From Maritimibacter sp. (GTDB lineage Bacteria; Pseudomonadota; Alphaproteobacteria; Rhodobacterales; Rhodobacteraceae): a DNA stretch of 64,000 nt. The notes under the pieces were generated by a model. That model did not search any database, was not told where the DNA came from, and worked only from the letters and a program-made list of their open reading frames with translations. The DNA is taken from contig NZVC01000017.1 of the NCBI GenBank assembly GCA_002701395.1, positions 1 through 64,000 of the forward strand, written 5' to 3'. The position numbers and the translations under genes are program-made. Positions 8,716 through 18,895 of this stretch are shown in pieces; within the stretch, counting starts at the first letter, position 1; each line of letters starts with the position of its first letter.

Positions 8716-9429
8716 ATGTTCGGCCTCGGCAAGGCTGCGTCCACTACACATCCACGCGCGCTCCGGCAGGAGACGGGCGAAGGGCTGGGCGCCGACCGGA
8801 TCAAGGCGATGCCGTCCGTCGTCCCCGGAATGCTGGCCGGCACGAAGGTCGCGACCGCCAAGGGCTGGTGCCCGGTCGAGTCGCTGACCGAGGGCGATCT
8901 TGTTCTTACCTTCGACCGTGGTCTTCAGCCGCTGCGCCGCCTGACGAAGGTGCGCACCTCGGCCATCCAGAACGTCCCGCAGGCCGAATGGCCGCTGTTC
9001 GTCCCGAAGGACGCGTTGGGCAACGCGCATCCCCTGATGCTTCAGCCCACGCAGCCGGTGATGATCGAATCCGACGCCGCCGAAGTCCTGTACGGCGACC
9101 CTTTCGCGCTGATCGACGCGTTCACGCTGGAAGGCTATCGCGGCATCGCGCGGCTGGAACCGCAGGGCCCGATCGAATCCATCGGACTGTGCTTTGACCA
9201 AGACGAGGTCGTCTTCGTGAACGACGGCGCGCTGGTGTTCTGCGGCTCGGTTCGCGAGATGTCCGTCGAGGACCTGCTGACCGGCGACGCAACTCCCGGA
9301 ACCTACACCAAGCTTGATGCGGACGAGGCGCTGTACCTAGTCGAGTGCCTTGAAACGGCGGATGCCATCGAAGACGGCGTGCTGCACGATCCGCACGGCG
9401 GCCAGACCTATTCGGCGTTGTTCGCCTGA
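8716..9429 (+). CDS. Hint-domain protein
   Basis: A 237-residue protein dominated by a Hint_2-type domain (Hedgehog/intein fold). VPGMLAGTKVATAKGWCPVE near residue 38 marks the start of the domain and LTEGDLVLTFDRGLQPLRR the next block, as in many roseobacterial Hint proteins of unknown function. The C-terminus ends in DPHGGQTYSALFA. GGAG at 8704-8707 places the start at ATG 8716; an earlier in-frame ATG at 8611 lacks a ribosome site. In related proteins the domain sits on RTX or adhesin-like secreted proteins, but no RTX repeats are present here. No partner gene is evident. Confidence 0.78.
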   Translation: MFGLGKAASTTHPRALRQETGEGLGADRIKAMPSVVPGMLAGTKVATAKGWCPVESLTEGDLVLTFDRGLQPLRRLTKVRTSAIQNVPQAEWPLFVPKDALGNAHPLMLQPTQPVMIESDAAEVLYGDPFALIDAFTLEGYRGIARLEPQGPIESIGLCFDQDEVVFVNDGALVFCGSVREMSVEDLLTGDATPGTYTKLDADEALYLVECLETADAIEDGVLHDPHGGQTYSALFA

Positions 9430-9484
9430 CGTTACCCATTTCGACTCGGAATTCCCTCACACTCACAACACCGAGCGAAACTGG

Positions 9485-9511
9485 AAAGGGCGGCCCTGGG
9501 GCCGCCCTTTT
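9485..9511. terminator. Rho-independent terminator between convergent genes
   Basis: A 10-bp stem (AAAGGGCGGC with GCCGCCCTTT) around a 6-nt loop is followed by T. It lies between the Hint gene (+) and the fadB-like gene (-); the A/T flanks make it usable from both sides. Confidence 0.85.
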
Positions 9512-9538
9512 CGATTTTGATATGCCTTGCAGCCCGCG

Positions 9539-11746
9539 TCAGGCGGCGGCCTGCGCCGGTGGGCCGAAGCGGCCATAGAACGTGTCGCCCTTCTCGGCCA
9601 TTTCGCGCAGCAGGGGCGGGGTGGTGAACCGGGGGCCGTGGCGCTCGGTCAGGCCGTCGCAGATCTCGACCGCCTTCGCCGCGCCGATCATGTCCAGCCA
9701 CGAGAACGGACCGCCCGACCACGGCGCGAAGCCCCAGCCAAGGATCGCGCCCACGTCGCCTTCGCGGATGTCGATCAGAACGCCTTCGTCCAGTGCCCGC
9801 ACCGCTTCCAGAACCTGCGCGAACAGCAGGCGATGCTGCACCTCGGTCACCTCGGGCTGGGTGTCGGCCAGCGGGAACTGCGCCGACAGCCCGTCCCAAA
9901 TTCCGGTGCGCTTGCCCTTGTCGTCATAGGCATAGAAACCCGCGTTCGACTTGCGGCCCAGACGGCCCTGATCGGCCATCCAGAACAGCACCTCGTCCAC
10001 CGCGTCATCGGGATAGGCATCGCCCATCGCGGCCTTGGTTGCCTTGGCGATCTTCACGCCAAGGTCGATCGAGGTCTCGTCCACAAGTTGAAGCGGCCCC
10101 AGCGGCATCCCCACAAGCTTCGCGGCGTTTTCCACCAGCGGCGGGGTGATCCCCTCGGCCACCATCCGGATGCCTTCGTTGATGTAGGGGATGATGCAGC
10201 GGTTGGCGTAGAAGAACCGCGCGTCGTTCACGACGATGGGCGTCTTGCGGATCTGCCGGACGTAGTCCAGCGCCTTGGCCACGGCCCGGTCGCCGGTTGC
10301 CTTGCCCTTGATGATCTCGACCAGCATCATTTTCTCCACGGGCGAGAAGAAGTGGATGCCGATGAACTGTTCGGGCCGCTTCGAGGCCTTGGACAGCATC
10401 GTGATCGGCAGCGTCGAGGTGTTGGTGGCGAAGATGCAATCTTCGTCGATGACCGCCTCGACGGCCTGCGTGACCTCGGCCTTCACGCCCGGATCCTCGA
10501 ACACGGCTTCGATGATCAGGTCACAGCCCGCCAACGCCGCATAGTCGGTGGTCGCGGTGATCAGCGACAGGACCTGCTCTTTCTTCTCGGGCGTGGCCTT
10601 CTTCCGCTGAATGCCCTTGTCCATGTAGGTCGCGGTGTAGGCCTTGCCCTTGTCCGCTGCGTCCTGGCTTTGGTCCAGCAGCACCACCTCGATCCCGGCC
10701 TGCGCCGAGACCAGCGTGATGCCCGCGCCCATCATCCCAGCGCCCAGCACGCCAACTTTCTTCACCGTCTGGTCCGGCGCATCGGGGCGGTTCGCGCCCT
10801 TTTCCAGCGCGCCCTTGTTCAGGAACAGCGACCGGATCATCGCGCCCGAAGACGGGTTCAGGATCACGTTGGTGAACCACCGCGCCTCGATCTTCAGGGC
10901 GGTGTCGAAGGGCACCAGCGCACCTTCGTAAACGGCCGACAACAGCGCCTTGGCGGCGGGATAGACACCTTTGGTCTTGCCGTTCACCATCGCCGAGGCC
11001 CCGACGAAGGTCATGAAGCCCGCCGGATGATACGGCGCGCCGCCGGGCATCTTGTAGCCCTTCTGATCCCACGGCTTGACGCAGTCTGCGTCCTTGGCCG
11101 ACAGCACCCATTCCTTCGCTTTTTCAAGCAGGTCTTCCGGCTCGACCACCTCGTCGACCAGTCCGGCGGACTTGGCCTTTTTCGGTTCGACCGTTTTGCC
11201 CTCCAGCAGGTACGGAGAGGCCGCCATCGCCCCCATCTTCCGCACCAGCCGCGTCGTGCCGCCGGCGCCGGGGAACAGCCCGACCATGATCTCGGGCAGG
11301 CCGATCTTTCCCTTCGGATTGTCGGCGGCGAAGATGCGGTGGCAGGCCAGCGCGATTTCATAGCCGATGCCCATTGTGGTGCCGGGCAGGGCGCAGGCGA
11401 TGGGCTTGGCGCCCTTTAGCGTCTTCGGATCCATCCCGGCGCGCTCGATTTTCCGCAGCACGCCGTGCATCTGCATGATGCCGTCGAAGATCCCCTTGGC
11501 CGGGTTGTCCCCGGCGGCGTTCTTCAGGTCGGCCAGCACGTTCAGGTCCATCCCGCCCGCGAAGCTGCCCGGCTTGCCCGAGGTGATCACGACGCCCTTC
11601 ACGGCATCGTCGGCCAGCGCGGTGTCGATATGTGCGTCCAGCTCGCGCAGCCCCTCGAAGGTCAGCACGTTCATCGACTTTCCGGGCAGGTCCCAGGTGA
11701 TGACGGCGACGCCGTCGGCGCCGGTTTCATAGTGAAATTCGGTCAT
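9539..11746 (-). CDS. fadB: Fatty acid oxidation complex alpha subunit (enoyl-CoA hydratase / 3-hydroxyacyl-CoA dehydrogenase)
   Basis: A 735-residue bifunctional enzyme of beta-oxidation. The N-terminal crotonase domain (about 1-190) contains GKPGSFAGGMDLN and GGTTRLVRKMG. The dehydrogenase part starts with the NAD-binding motif VGVLGAGMMGAGI near residue 330 and includes FATNTSTLPI and IGIHFFSPVEKMMLVE. The length fits the FadB/FadJ family. It lies 12 bp downstream of the thiolase gene on the same strand, so the two form a fadA-fadB-type operon in thiolase-first order. Confidence 0.95.
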   Translation of the reverse strand: MTEFHYETGADGVAVITWDLPGKSMNVLTFEGLRELDAHIDTALADDAVKGVVITSGKPGSFAGGMDLNVLADLKNAAGDNPAKGIFDGIMQMHGVLRKIERAGMDPKTLKGAKPIACALPGTTMGIGYEIALACHRIFAADNPKGKIGLPEIMVGLFPGAGGTTRLVRKMGAMAASPYLLEGKTVEPKKAKSAGLVDEVVEPEDLLEKAKEWVLSAKDADCVKPWDQKGYKMPGGAPYHPAGFMTFVGASAMVNGKTKGVYPAAKALLSAVYEGALVPFDTALKIEARWFTNVILNPSSGAMIRSLFLNKGALEKGANRPDAPDQTVKKVGVLGAGMMGAGITLVSAQAGIEVVLLDQSQDAADKGKAYTATYMDKGIQRKKATPEKKEQVLSLITATTDYAALAGCDLIIEAVFEDPGVKAEVTQAVEAVIDEDCIFATNTSTLPITMLSKASKRPEQFIGIHFFSPVEKMMLVEIIKGKATGDRAVAKALDYVRQIRKTPIVVNDARFFYANRCIIPYINEGIRMVAEGITPPLVENAAKLVGMPLGPLQLVDETSIDLGVKIAKATKAAMGDAYPDDAVDEVLFWMADQGRLGRKSNAGFYAYDDKGKRTGIWDGLSAQFPLADTQPEVTEVQHRLLFAQVLEAVRALDEGVLIDIREGDVGAILGWGFAPWSGGPFSWLDMIGAAKAVEICDGLTERHGPRFTTPPLLREMAEKGDTFYGRFGPPAQAAA

Positions 11747-11758
11747 GTCGCTTGCTCC

Positions 11759-12970
<1,212 letters not shown>

Positions 12971-12990
12971 GGGAAGCGTCCTTCTTGTCG

Positions 12991-13626
12991 TCAGGCCCGG
13001 TCCGACGGGTTGCCGGGCATCAGGTCGTAGGGGTGTTTCCAGCCGTCCAGCGACTGGATGTTCGACAGCCAGCGGTCGATCGCGGGATAGGCTGCGCGGT
13101 CGAAGCCGAAGGGCTCGGGATAGTAGAGATAGCCGCAGCAGGTCAGATCGGCGTTGGTGACGCTGTCACCCACCAGCCAGTCGCGGCCCTCGAGATGCTT
13201 GTCGAGGATGCCATAGGCGCCGCTCAGCCGGCCTTGCAGGAAGGCGATGGTGTCGGCGGGGCGCTTGTCCTCGGGGAGGAAGTTCATCAGGAAGCGCGTG
13301 ATGCCCGCAAAGCTCGAAAGCTTGTGGTTGTCCCACAGCACCCAGCGCAGAACCTCGTACTTATCGGCGCCGTCGCCGCCCAGCTTGCCGGTCTTGTCGC
13401 TCAGGTACTGCTGGATCACGCCCGACTGCGTCAGCCGCATGTCGCCGTCCACCAGCACGGGGACCTCGCCCATCTCGTTGACCTCGGCGCGGTACGCATC
13501 GGATCGGGTCTCGCCGTTGAAGAAATCCACGTACACCGGCTCCCAGTCGAGCCCGTGAACCTGCAGCGCCAGCGCCGCCTTGTAGGAATGTCCGGATTCG
13601 CCGAAGCAATAGAGCTTTATCGTCAT
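12991..13626 (-). CDS. Glutathione S-transferase family protein
   Basis: A 211-residue GST-like protein with a thioredoxin-fold N-terminal half (KLYCFGESGHSYKAALAL, then GEVPVLVDGDMRLTQSGVI, the cis-proline and Glu/Ser glutathione-binding motif) and an all-helical C-terminal half. The ATG at 13626 was preferred because the family starts with the first beta strand; an upstream in-frame ATG at 13674 adds a non-conserved stretch within a hairpin-rich intergenic repeat. Its place next to fadA suggests a role with acyl-CoA metabolites, but this is inference from position only. Confidence 0.87.
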   Translation of the reverse strand: MTIKLYCFGESGHSYKAALALQVHGLDWEPVYVDFFNGETRSDAYRAEVNEMGEVPVLVDGDMRLTQSGVIQQYLSDKTGKLGGDGADKYEVLRWVLWDNHKLSSFAGITRFLMNFLPEDKRPADTIAFLQGRLSGAYGILDKHLEGRDWLVGDSVTNADLTCCGYLYYPEPFGFDRAAYPAIDRWLSNIQSLDGWKHPYDLMPGNPSDRA

Positions 13627-13653
13627 GGTCTGGTTCCTGTGGCCAATGGCGGC

Positions 13654-13706
13654 GTGGGGGTGTCGGACCCCCACACCCCCGCGAGGTATTTTCCAAGAGA
13701 AGAAGG
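13654..13706. repeat. Dispersed intergenic repeat, copy 1
   Basis: A perfect 8-bp hairpin (GTGGGGGT with ACCCCCAC, 13654-13674) is followed by GCGAGGTATTTTCC and AAGAGAAGAAGG. The second half is the inverted counterpart of the repeat at 13853-13885. From memory, elements of this look are scattered in Rhodobacteraceae intergenic regions. Confidence 0.55.
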
Positions 13707-13852
13707 GGCCCGTTTACGGACTGTTAAGGATGGGCGCGCAGGATCGGTGGCGCGGTACAGGCTGAGGAGCCGATGACCGCAAGAGGAGAAGCCTCGCCGG
13801 TTTCCGCGGCTTCCGGGCGCGGGCCGGCGGGGCGGACAGGTTCCGTACCCTG

Positions 13853-13885
13853 CTTCTTCTCTTCCCAAATACCTCCGCCGGAGGC
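13853..13885. repeat. Dispersed intergenic repeat, copy 2 (inverted to copy 1)
   Basis: CTTCTTCTCTT is followed by AAATACCTCCGCCGGAGGC, with the GC-rich end forming a short palindrome. Copy 1 reads the same on the opposite strand. The 286-bp gap between the GST and acyl-CoA dehydrogenase genes holds both copies and no gene I can support. Confidence 0.55.
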
Positions 13886-13912
13886 GTCCCGAGGTTTCCG
13901 CGTGCGCGAGGC

Positions 13913-15067
13913 TCATTGTTTTTCCCCCGCGAAGCCGCGCGCGATCAGTTCCTTCATGATCTCGTTCGTTCCGCCATAGATCCGCTGGATCCGGGCGTCG
14001 GTCCACATCTCGCCGACCTCGTATTCGGTCATGAAACCGTAACCGCCGTGCAGCTGGACGCATTCGTCGAGAATCTCGCCCTGTGCCTCGGACAGCCACA
14101 GCTTGGCCATCGCGGCCTTTTCGACCGACAGCTTTCCATCAAGATGCTCGCGGATGCATTCGTCCAGAAACGCGCGGCTGACGGCGGCCTTGGTCTGGCA
14201 TTCGGCCAGCTTGAAGCGGGTGTTCTGGAACTGCATCAGCGGGCCGCCGAAGGCCTGTCGTTCGCGGCAATAGGTCATGGTGCGGTCCAGCGCGCCGTCG
14301 ATGGCGCCCATCGCGGTGCAGGCGATGATCAGTCGTTCCTGCGGCAGTTGCTGCATCATCTGATAGAAGCCTTGCCCTTCGGCCTGGCCCAGCAGGTTCT
14401 CGGGCGGGACCTCGACGTTGTCGAAGAACAGCTCGGACGTGTCCGAGGCGTGGCAGCCGATCTTGTCGAGGTTGCGGCCGCGCGTGAACCCCGCCGCGCC
14501 GTCGGTTTCGACCACCACCAGCGACGTGCCCTTCGCCCCCGCCTTGGGGTCGGTCTTGGCGGCGACGATCACGAGGTTGGCGTGCTGTCCGTTGGTGATG
14601 AACACCTTCTGGCCCGACACGCGGTAGGCGTTGCCGTCGCGGACCGCCTTGGTCTTGATCGCCTGCACGTCCGAGCCCGCGGCGGGTTCGGTCATCGCCA
14701 GCGCGCCGACCAGTTCGCCGGACACCATCTTGGGCAGCCAGCGGCGTTTCTGGTCCTCGGTGCCGTAGGCAAGGATGTAGTGCGCCACGATGCCGGAATG
14801 GATGCCGTGCCCCCAGCTGGCGAGATTGGCGCGGGTCTGTTCCATCAGGATCACCGCCTCGTGGCCGAAATCGCCGCCGACGCCGCCGTATTCCTCGGGA
14901 ATCGATGGGCACAGCAGGCCAAGCTCGCCCGCCTGCGCCCAGGTCGAGCGGTCCATTTCCCCCTGCTCGCGCCAGCGCGCGAAATGGGGCTTCCATTCCT
15001 CGGTTATGAACTTGCGCGTCATCTCGGCGAGCATGTCGTGCTCGTCCGTCCTCCAGCTGGCCCGCAT
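13913..15067 (-). CDS. Acyl-CoA dehydrogenase
   Basis: A 384-residue FAD-dependent acyl-CoA dehydrogenase, catalysing the first step of beta-oxidation and passing electrons to ETF. Family signatures are [18 protein letters not shown] (FAD/substrate region, about residue 125), [13 protein letters not shown], and near the C-terminus [20 protein letters not shown] and [16 protein letters not shown]. The EYEVGE stretch is where short- and medium-chain enzymes place their catalytic glutamate. It is the downstream partner of the 70-residue protein gene at 15085 (17-bp gap). Confidence 0.93.
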   Translation of the reverse strand: MRASWRTDEHDMLAEMTRKFITEEWKPHFARWREQGEMDRSTWAQAGELGLLCPSIPEEYGGVGGDFGHEAVILMEQTRANLASWGHGIHSGIVAHYILAYGTEDQKRRWLPKMVSGELVGALAMTEPAAGSDVQAIKTKAVRDGNAYRVSGQKVFITNGQHANLVIVAAKTDPKAGAKGTSLVVVETDGAAGFTRGRNLDKIGCHASDTSELFFDNVEVPPENLLGQAEGQGFYQMMQQLPQERLIIACTAMGAIDGALDRTMTYCRERQAFGGPLMQFQNTRFKLAECQTKAAVSRAFLDECIREHLDGKLSVEKAAMAKLWLSEAQGEILDECVQLHGGYGFMTEYEVGEMWTDARIQRIYGGTNEIMKELIARGFAGEKQ

Positions 15068-15084
15068 GCCTGTCTTCCCCTCCG

Positions 15085-15297
15085 TTACCGTTTGCGCGCG
15101 TCGAGCTCCGAGTTGAACAGCCGCAGCCGCGCGACGAGGTTGTCCTCGTTCGTCACGCTGTCGAAATGTTCGAACAGGAAGGACAACGCTTCGCCCTCGG
15201 TCAGCCCCGCTTCTTGCGAGAACTTCCGAAGCCGGCGATAGCCGTCCTCCGTCATGCCGACGGTAAAGTGGCGTGTCAGTCGGAACCGTTTCGGCAT
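15085..15297 (-). CDS. Small protein with ribbon-helix-helix-like pattern
   Basis: A 70-residue basic protein. After a basic start ([16 protein letters not shown]) come two predicted helices, [15 protein letters not shown] and [16 protein letters not shown]. This strand-helix-helix layout resembles Arc/MetJ-type DNA-binding proteins, but I do not recognise the family. ATG 15297 is preceded by GGAAAG. It lies between two acyl-CoA dehydrogenase genes on the same strand, so a local regulatory role is possible though unproven. Confidence 0.6.
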   Translation of the reverse strand: MPKRFRLTRHFTVGMTEDGYRRLRKFSQEAGLTEGEALSFLFEHFDSVTNEDNLVARLRLFNSELDARKR

Positions 15298-15301
15298 CTT
15301 T

Positions 15302-15330
15302 CCTCTCTCCCGGTGCGTCCGGGCGAGAGG
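15302..15330. terminator. Intergenic hairpin between acyl-CoA dehydrogenase gene and small protein gene
   Basis: A 12-bp stem with one mismatch (CCTCTCTCCCGG with CCGGGCGAGAGG) and a 5-nt loop lies just after the stop of the 592-residue dehydrogenase gene on the minus strand. There is no T-run, so it may be a partial terminator or mRNA-stabilising element. Confidence 0.4.
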
Positions 15331-15345
15331 TGAGATCCCCGCGCC

Positions 15346-17124
15346 CTAAAAGCCGCTTGCGTCCAGCGCCATCACCGGGTCCGCGCCGGACTGGATCCGG
15401 GCGAGGTGCGTGGCGGTCGCTGGCAACTGTCGTGCCATATAGTAGCGCCCCGTGGCGAGTTTCGATTCGTAGAACGCTGCGTCACTGGTTTCGGCGTCCA
15501 GCGCGGCGCGGGCGGCCTTCGCCATACGGGCCCACATCAGGCCAAGGCAGACGTGCCCGAACAGCAGCATGAAGTCATAGGACCCGGCCAGCGCGGCGTT
15601 CGGATTCTTCATGCCGTTCTGCATGAAGAACATGCCCGCCGCCTGCAGGTCCTTGGACGCCGCCTTGAGCGGATCGAGGAAGCCGTCCTTCAGGTCGGCG
15701 TCGTCCTCGTTTTCCTTGATGAAGGTCTTCACCATGTCGAAGAAGGCCATCACCGTCTTGCCGCCGTTCTGCGCCAGCTTGCGGCCGACGAGGTCCAGCG
15801 ACTGGATGCCGTTCGTGCCCTCGTAGATCATGGTGATGCGGGCATCGCGCACGAACTGCTCGATCCCCCATTCGCGGGTAAAGCCAGAGCCGCCCAGCGT
15901 CTGTTGTGCCAGCACGGTGGTCTCGAAGCCCTTGTCGGTCAGGAAGCCCTTGATGACCGGGGTCAGCAGCGAGATCAGCGCCTCGGCATCCGCGTCCTCG
16001 GCCCGGTGCGCCTGATCGATCAGCATGGCGCCCCAGTACATGAAGGCGCGACCGCCCTCGACGAAGCTTTTCTGATCCATCAGGCCGCGGCGCACGTCCG
16101 GGTGCACGATGATCGGGTCGGCGGGGCCATCGGGGTTCTTCACCCCGGTCACGTCGCGCCCTTGCAGACGGTCCCGCGCGAAGCCAAGCGCGTTCTGGTA
16201 GGCGACCGAGCCCTGCGCCAGACCCTGTACGCCGACGCCCAGCCGGGCCTCGTTCATCATGGTGAACATGGCGCGCATGCCCTTGTGAAGCTCGCCCACA
16301 AGGAAGCCCTTGGCGCCGTCGTAGTTCATCACGCAGGTGGCGTTGCCGTGGATGCCCATCTTTTCTTCGAGGCCGCCGCAGGACACCGCGTTGCGCTCGC
16401 CCAGCGAGCCGTCGTCGTTCACCATGAACTTGGGCACGATGAACAGCGAGATCCCCTTGGTGCCTTCGCCGCCGCCGGGGGCCTTGGCCAGCACAAGGTG
16501 GATGATGTTCTCGGACAGGTCGTGTTCGCCGGCCGAGATCCAGATCTTCGAGCCGGTGATGGAATAGCTGCCGTCGTCCTGCGGTTCGGCCTTGGTGCGG
16601 ATCAGCCCAAGGTCGGTGCCGCAGTGCGGTTCCGTCAGGTTCATGGTGCCGGACCAGCGGCCCTCGACCATGTTGGGCAGGTACATCGCTTTCTGCTCGT
16701 CCGATCCGTGAGTGTGGATCGCCGAGTAGGCGCCATGCGTCAGCCCCTGGTACATGTTGAACGCCATGTTCGCAGACACGAACATCTCGCCCACGGCAGA
16801 GGACAGGAGGAAGGGCATGCCCTGACCGCCGTAGTCCGGATCGGCGTCCAGCCCCATCCAGCCGCCTTCACGCAGCTGGTCATAGGCGGCCTTGAAGCCG
16901 TCCGGCGTGCGGACCACACCATTTTCCAGCGTGCACCCCTGGCGGTCGCCCACCGGGGTCAGCGGCTGAAGCACCTCGGACGCGATCTTTCCGGCCTCTT
17001 CCAGAACCGCGCCGGTGAAATCCCGGTCCAGTTCGTCGTAACCGGGAATCCCGGCGTCAGAGACTTTCAGGACCTCGTGCAGCAAAAACTGCTGATCCTT
17101 GAGCGGCGCGGTGTAGCTGGGCAT
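15346..17124 (-). CDS. Long-form acyl-CoA dehydrogenase (FadE/DmdC-like)
   Basis: A 592-residue acyl-CoA dehydrogenase with the extra C-terminal domain typical of the long form. [19 protein letters not shown] (about residue 160) is the FAD/substrate signature, [20 protein letters not shown] follows, and [19 protein letters not shown] plus [19 protein letters not shown] form the C-terminal catalytic region. This subfamily includes DmdC, which oxidises methylmercaptopropionyl-CoA in DMSP-degrading marine bacteria, as well as general fatty acyl enzymes; the sequence alone does not decide. A MerR gene lies directly upstream on the same strand. Confidence 0.9.
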   Translation of the reverse strand: MPSYTAPLKDQQFLLHEVLKVSDAGIPGYDELDRDFTGAVLEEAGKIASEVLQPLTPVGDRQGCTLENGVVRTPDGFKAAYDQLREGGWMGLDADPDYGGQGMPFLLSSAVGEMFVSANMAFNMYQGLTHGAYSAIHTHGSDEQKAMYLPNMVEGRWSGTMNLTEPHCGTDLGLIRTKAEPQDDGSYSITGSKIWISAGEHDLSENIIHLVLAKAPGGGEGTKGISLFIVPKFMVNDDGSLGERNAVSCGGLEEKMGIHGNATCVMNYDGAKGFLVGELHKGMRAMFTMMNEARLGVGVQGLAQGSVAYQNALGFARDRLQGRDVTGVKNPDGPADPIIVHPDVRRGLMDQKSFVEGGRAFMYWGAMLIDQAHRAEDADAEALISLLTPVIKGFLTDKGFETTVLAQQTLGGSGFTREWGIEQFVRDARITMIYEGTNGIQSLDLVGRKLAQNGGKTVMAFFDMVKTFIKENEDDADLKDGFLDPLKAASKDLQAAGMFFMQNGMKNPNAALAGSYDFMLLFGHVCLGLMWARMAKAARAALDAETSDAAFYESKLATGRYYMARQLPATATHLARIQSGADPVMALDASGF

Positions 17125-17154
17125 GTCGGGCCTCCCTCCCGTCGTGTCCGGATT

Positions 17155-17553
17155 TTATTCTGCGGCGGCCTGCTGATTGTAGGACGTCAGCACGTTCGCG
17201 CTCCACTCGATCTCGGACTTGAGCTCTTCGATCGTGCCGGTCAGTTCGTCGCGCTGGCGCTCCATTTCAGACAGGCGATCCTTCGCGGCTTCGTGCGCAC
17301 GCTGAAGTTGAGCCTGCTCGCCGCCGTCGGACTCGTACAGGTCCAGGATCTGGCGGATTTCCTCAAGCGAGAAGCCGAACTTCTTGCCGCGCAGGATCAG
17401 CTTCAGCCGGGCGCGATCGCGGCGCGTGAACAGCCGCTTGCTGCCTTGGCGGATCGGGGCGAGAAGCTCCTTGGATTCATAAAACCGCAGTGTGCGTGGG
17501 GTCACGTCGTACGCGTCGCACATCTCTCGGATGGTCATGACTTCGTCGGTCAT
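17155..17553 (-). CDS. MerR family transcriptional regulator
   Basis: A 132-residue MerR-type regulator. The N-terminal HTH-wing reads TIREMCDAYDVTPRTLRFYESKELLAP and RLFTRRDRARLKLIL, followed by FGFSLEEIRQILDLYE and a long coiled-coil helix (about residues 80-125). No effector domain or cysteine cluster follows, as in regulators of branched-chain or fatty acid catabolism in this family. It lies 30 bp upstream of the long-form acyl-CoA dehydrogenase and is the likely regulator of this beta-oxidation block. Confidence 0.88.
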   Translation of the reverse strand: MTDEVMTIREMCDAYDVTPRTLRFYESKELLAPIRQGSKRLFTRRDRARLKLILRGKKFGFSLEEIRQILDLYESDGGEQAQLQRAHEAAKDRLSEMERQRDELTGTIEELKSEIEWSANVLTSYNQQAAAE

Positions 17554-17667
17554 GTTGGCCTCATTCTTGTAATCTTAGACGCCCCACATGACCGCAGATC
17601 AAAGGCGCTTCAAGCGCGGTTGACCCTACGGCCGGTGTAACGTGACGTCATTTGTGAAGATTGCTGG

Positions 17668-18036
17668 CTACGCCAAATCGGAAGCGGTTTCATCCCGCAA
17701 CGACTGCAATTCGGCGATGGCTGTCTCAAGATCCTCGCGCTGGGATTTCAGTACCTTAAGTTGGCGGTCAGCCATTTCTACCAGCACTTCCATCTGCGCG
17801 CGGGTTCCCGATCTTTCGTAAATTTCAAGCCACTGGCGGATCTCTTCGAGTGAGAAGCCCCACCGGCGGCCGCGAAGGATCAGGGTCATTCGCGCGATCT
17901 CTTTTGGTCCGTAGAACCGTGAGCGGCCCTCCTTTTCGGGCGAAAGCAGTTCGATGTACTCGTAATACCGCAAAGTGCGCGCCGTCACGTCGAACTTGGC
18001 GCACATTTCTTTGAAGTTCAGCCGGGGCTCGGACAT
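17668..18036 (-). CDS. MerR family transcriptional regulator, paralogue
   Basis: A 122-residue MerR protein closely similar in layout to its neighbour at 17155: MCAKFDVTARTLRYYEYIELLSP, RFYGPKEIARMTLILRGRRWG, FSLEEIRQWLEIYER, then a coiled coil. The start ATG 18036 is chosen because AAGGGAG lies just upstream and the family begins near LNFKEMC; the frame is open much further upstream but without conserved sequence. The two adjacent MerR genes look like an old tandem duplication and may control each other or different parts of the fatty-acid block. Confidence 0.86.
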   Translation of the reverse strand: MSEPRLNFKEMCAKFDVTARTLRYYEYIELLSPEKEGRSRFYGPKEIARMTLILRGRRWGFSLEEIRQWLEIYERSGTRAQMEVLVEMADRQLKVLKSQREDLETAIAELQSLRDETASDLA

Positions 18037-18466
18037 CGGTAACTCCCTTGCATGACTAGGATAATGCCGCGGGCGCAAAGGATCAATTGCGTTCCGCGCC
18101 CTAGGGGTAACTGGCGCCGAATGTGTGGCCTCTGGGGCGGTGGCAGGGGTGGAAATCAGCCGTTTAAGTCGCAATCGGGACGCCCTCAATACTACCATAG
18201 CGCGAAACTGGCGTCGGGATACGGCGCGAACAGACAAATTTGCGGCAATTGAAGGCGTATTGCTTAACGTTGTTATATATTTTTGGCACCGGGCCGTGTT
18301 AGCGGAAACAAATTGTCGTGATCTTCCCGGATTGCGTCGGGACGGCTTCGTGACGCGGGCCGCTTGCAACCAAGGCGCCGGGGCATCTGCCCCCTTGCGG
18401 CCCGGACGCCAACGGTCGATTAATCGGCGTCGGCCATTCCAAAGAGCCATCAGGCGGGGCGGGATC
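18037..18466. other. 430-bp divergent intergenic region
   Basis: It lies between the MerR gene (-) and the thioesterase gene (+). An AT-rich stretch around 18262-18285 (TTGTTATATATTTTTGG) is the best promoter-like segment. The plus-strand frame of the thioesterase is open through it, but codon use and composition do not look coding. No gene is supported here. Confidence 0.5.
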
Positions 18467-18895
18467 ATGGATCAGAACGCGAAAGACCGGATCATCGATC
18501 AGTTCATCGGCGCGCTGCCACATGCGCGGGCGCTGGGGCTGCGTGTGGTTTCGATCGCGCCCGGCGTCGTCGAGGTGGCGATGCCCTATGACGAACGGCT
18601 GATCGGCGATCCGTCGCGTGGGGTGATCGCGGGCGGCGCGGTTTCGGCCCTGATGGACACCTGCAGCGGCGCGGCGGTGATGAGCCATCCCGAAGCGCCG
18701 GCGATGACGGCGACGCTGGACCTGCGGATCGACTACATGCGCAGCGCCGAGCCGGGACAGGAGATCGTGGCGCGGGCCGAGTGCTATCACGTTACCCGCT
18801 CGGTCGCCTTCGTGCGGGCGCAGGCGATGGACGACGACCGCGACAACCCGGTCGCCACCGCGACGGGCGCCTTCACCGTGGAGCGGCGCACATGA
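18467..18895 (+). CDS. PaaI-family hotdog thioesterase
   Basis: A 142-residue hotdog-fold protein likely hydrolysing an acyl- or aryl-CoA thioester. PHARALGLRVVSIAPGVVEV, RGVIAGGAVSALMDTCSGAA (the helix carrying the catalytic acidic residue) and ATLDLRIDYMRSAEPGQEI follow PaaI-family order. ATG 18467 was chosen from family length; the Shine-Dalgarno is a poor G-rich stretch. Its stop overlaps the next gene's start (ATGA), so the two thioesterases are translationally coupled. Confidence 0.88.
   Translation: MDQNAKDRIIDQFIGALPHARALGLRVVSIAPGVVEVAMPYDERLIGDPSRGVIAGGAVSALMDTCSGAAVMSHPEAPAMTATLDLRIDYMRSAEPGQEIVARAECYHVTRSVAFVRAQAMDDDRDNPVATATGAFTVERRT

Noticed and set aside
9527-11419. 630-codon plus-strand frame opposite the fadB-like gene
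   Set aside because: Arg/His/Gly-rich translation without any domain, exactly antisense to a clear enzyme; long antisense frames are expected at this GC content.
18125-18466. N-terminal extension of the first thioesterase
   Set aside because: The extension has no hotdog-family similarity and covers the promoter region; ATG 18467 matches family length.
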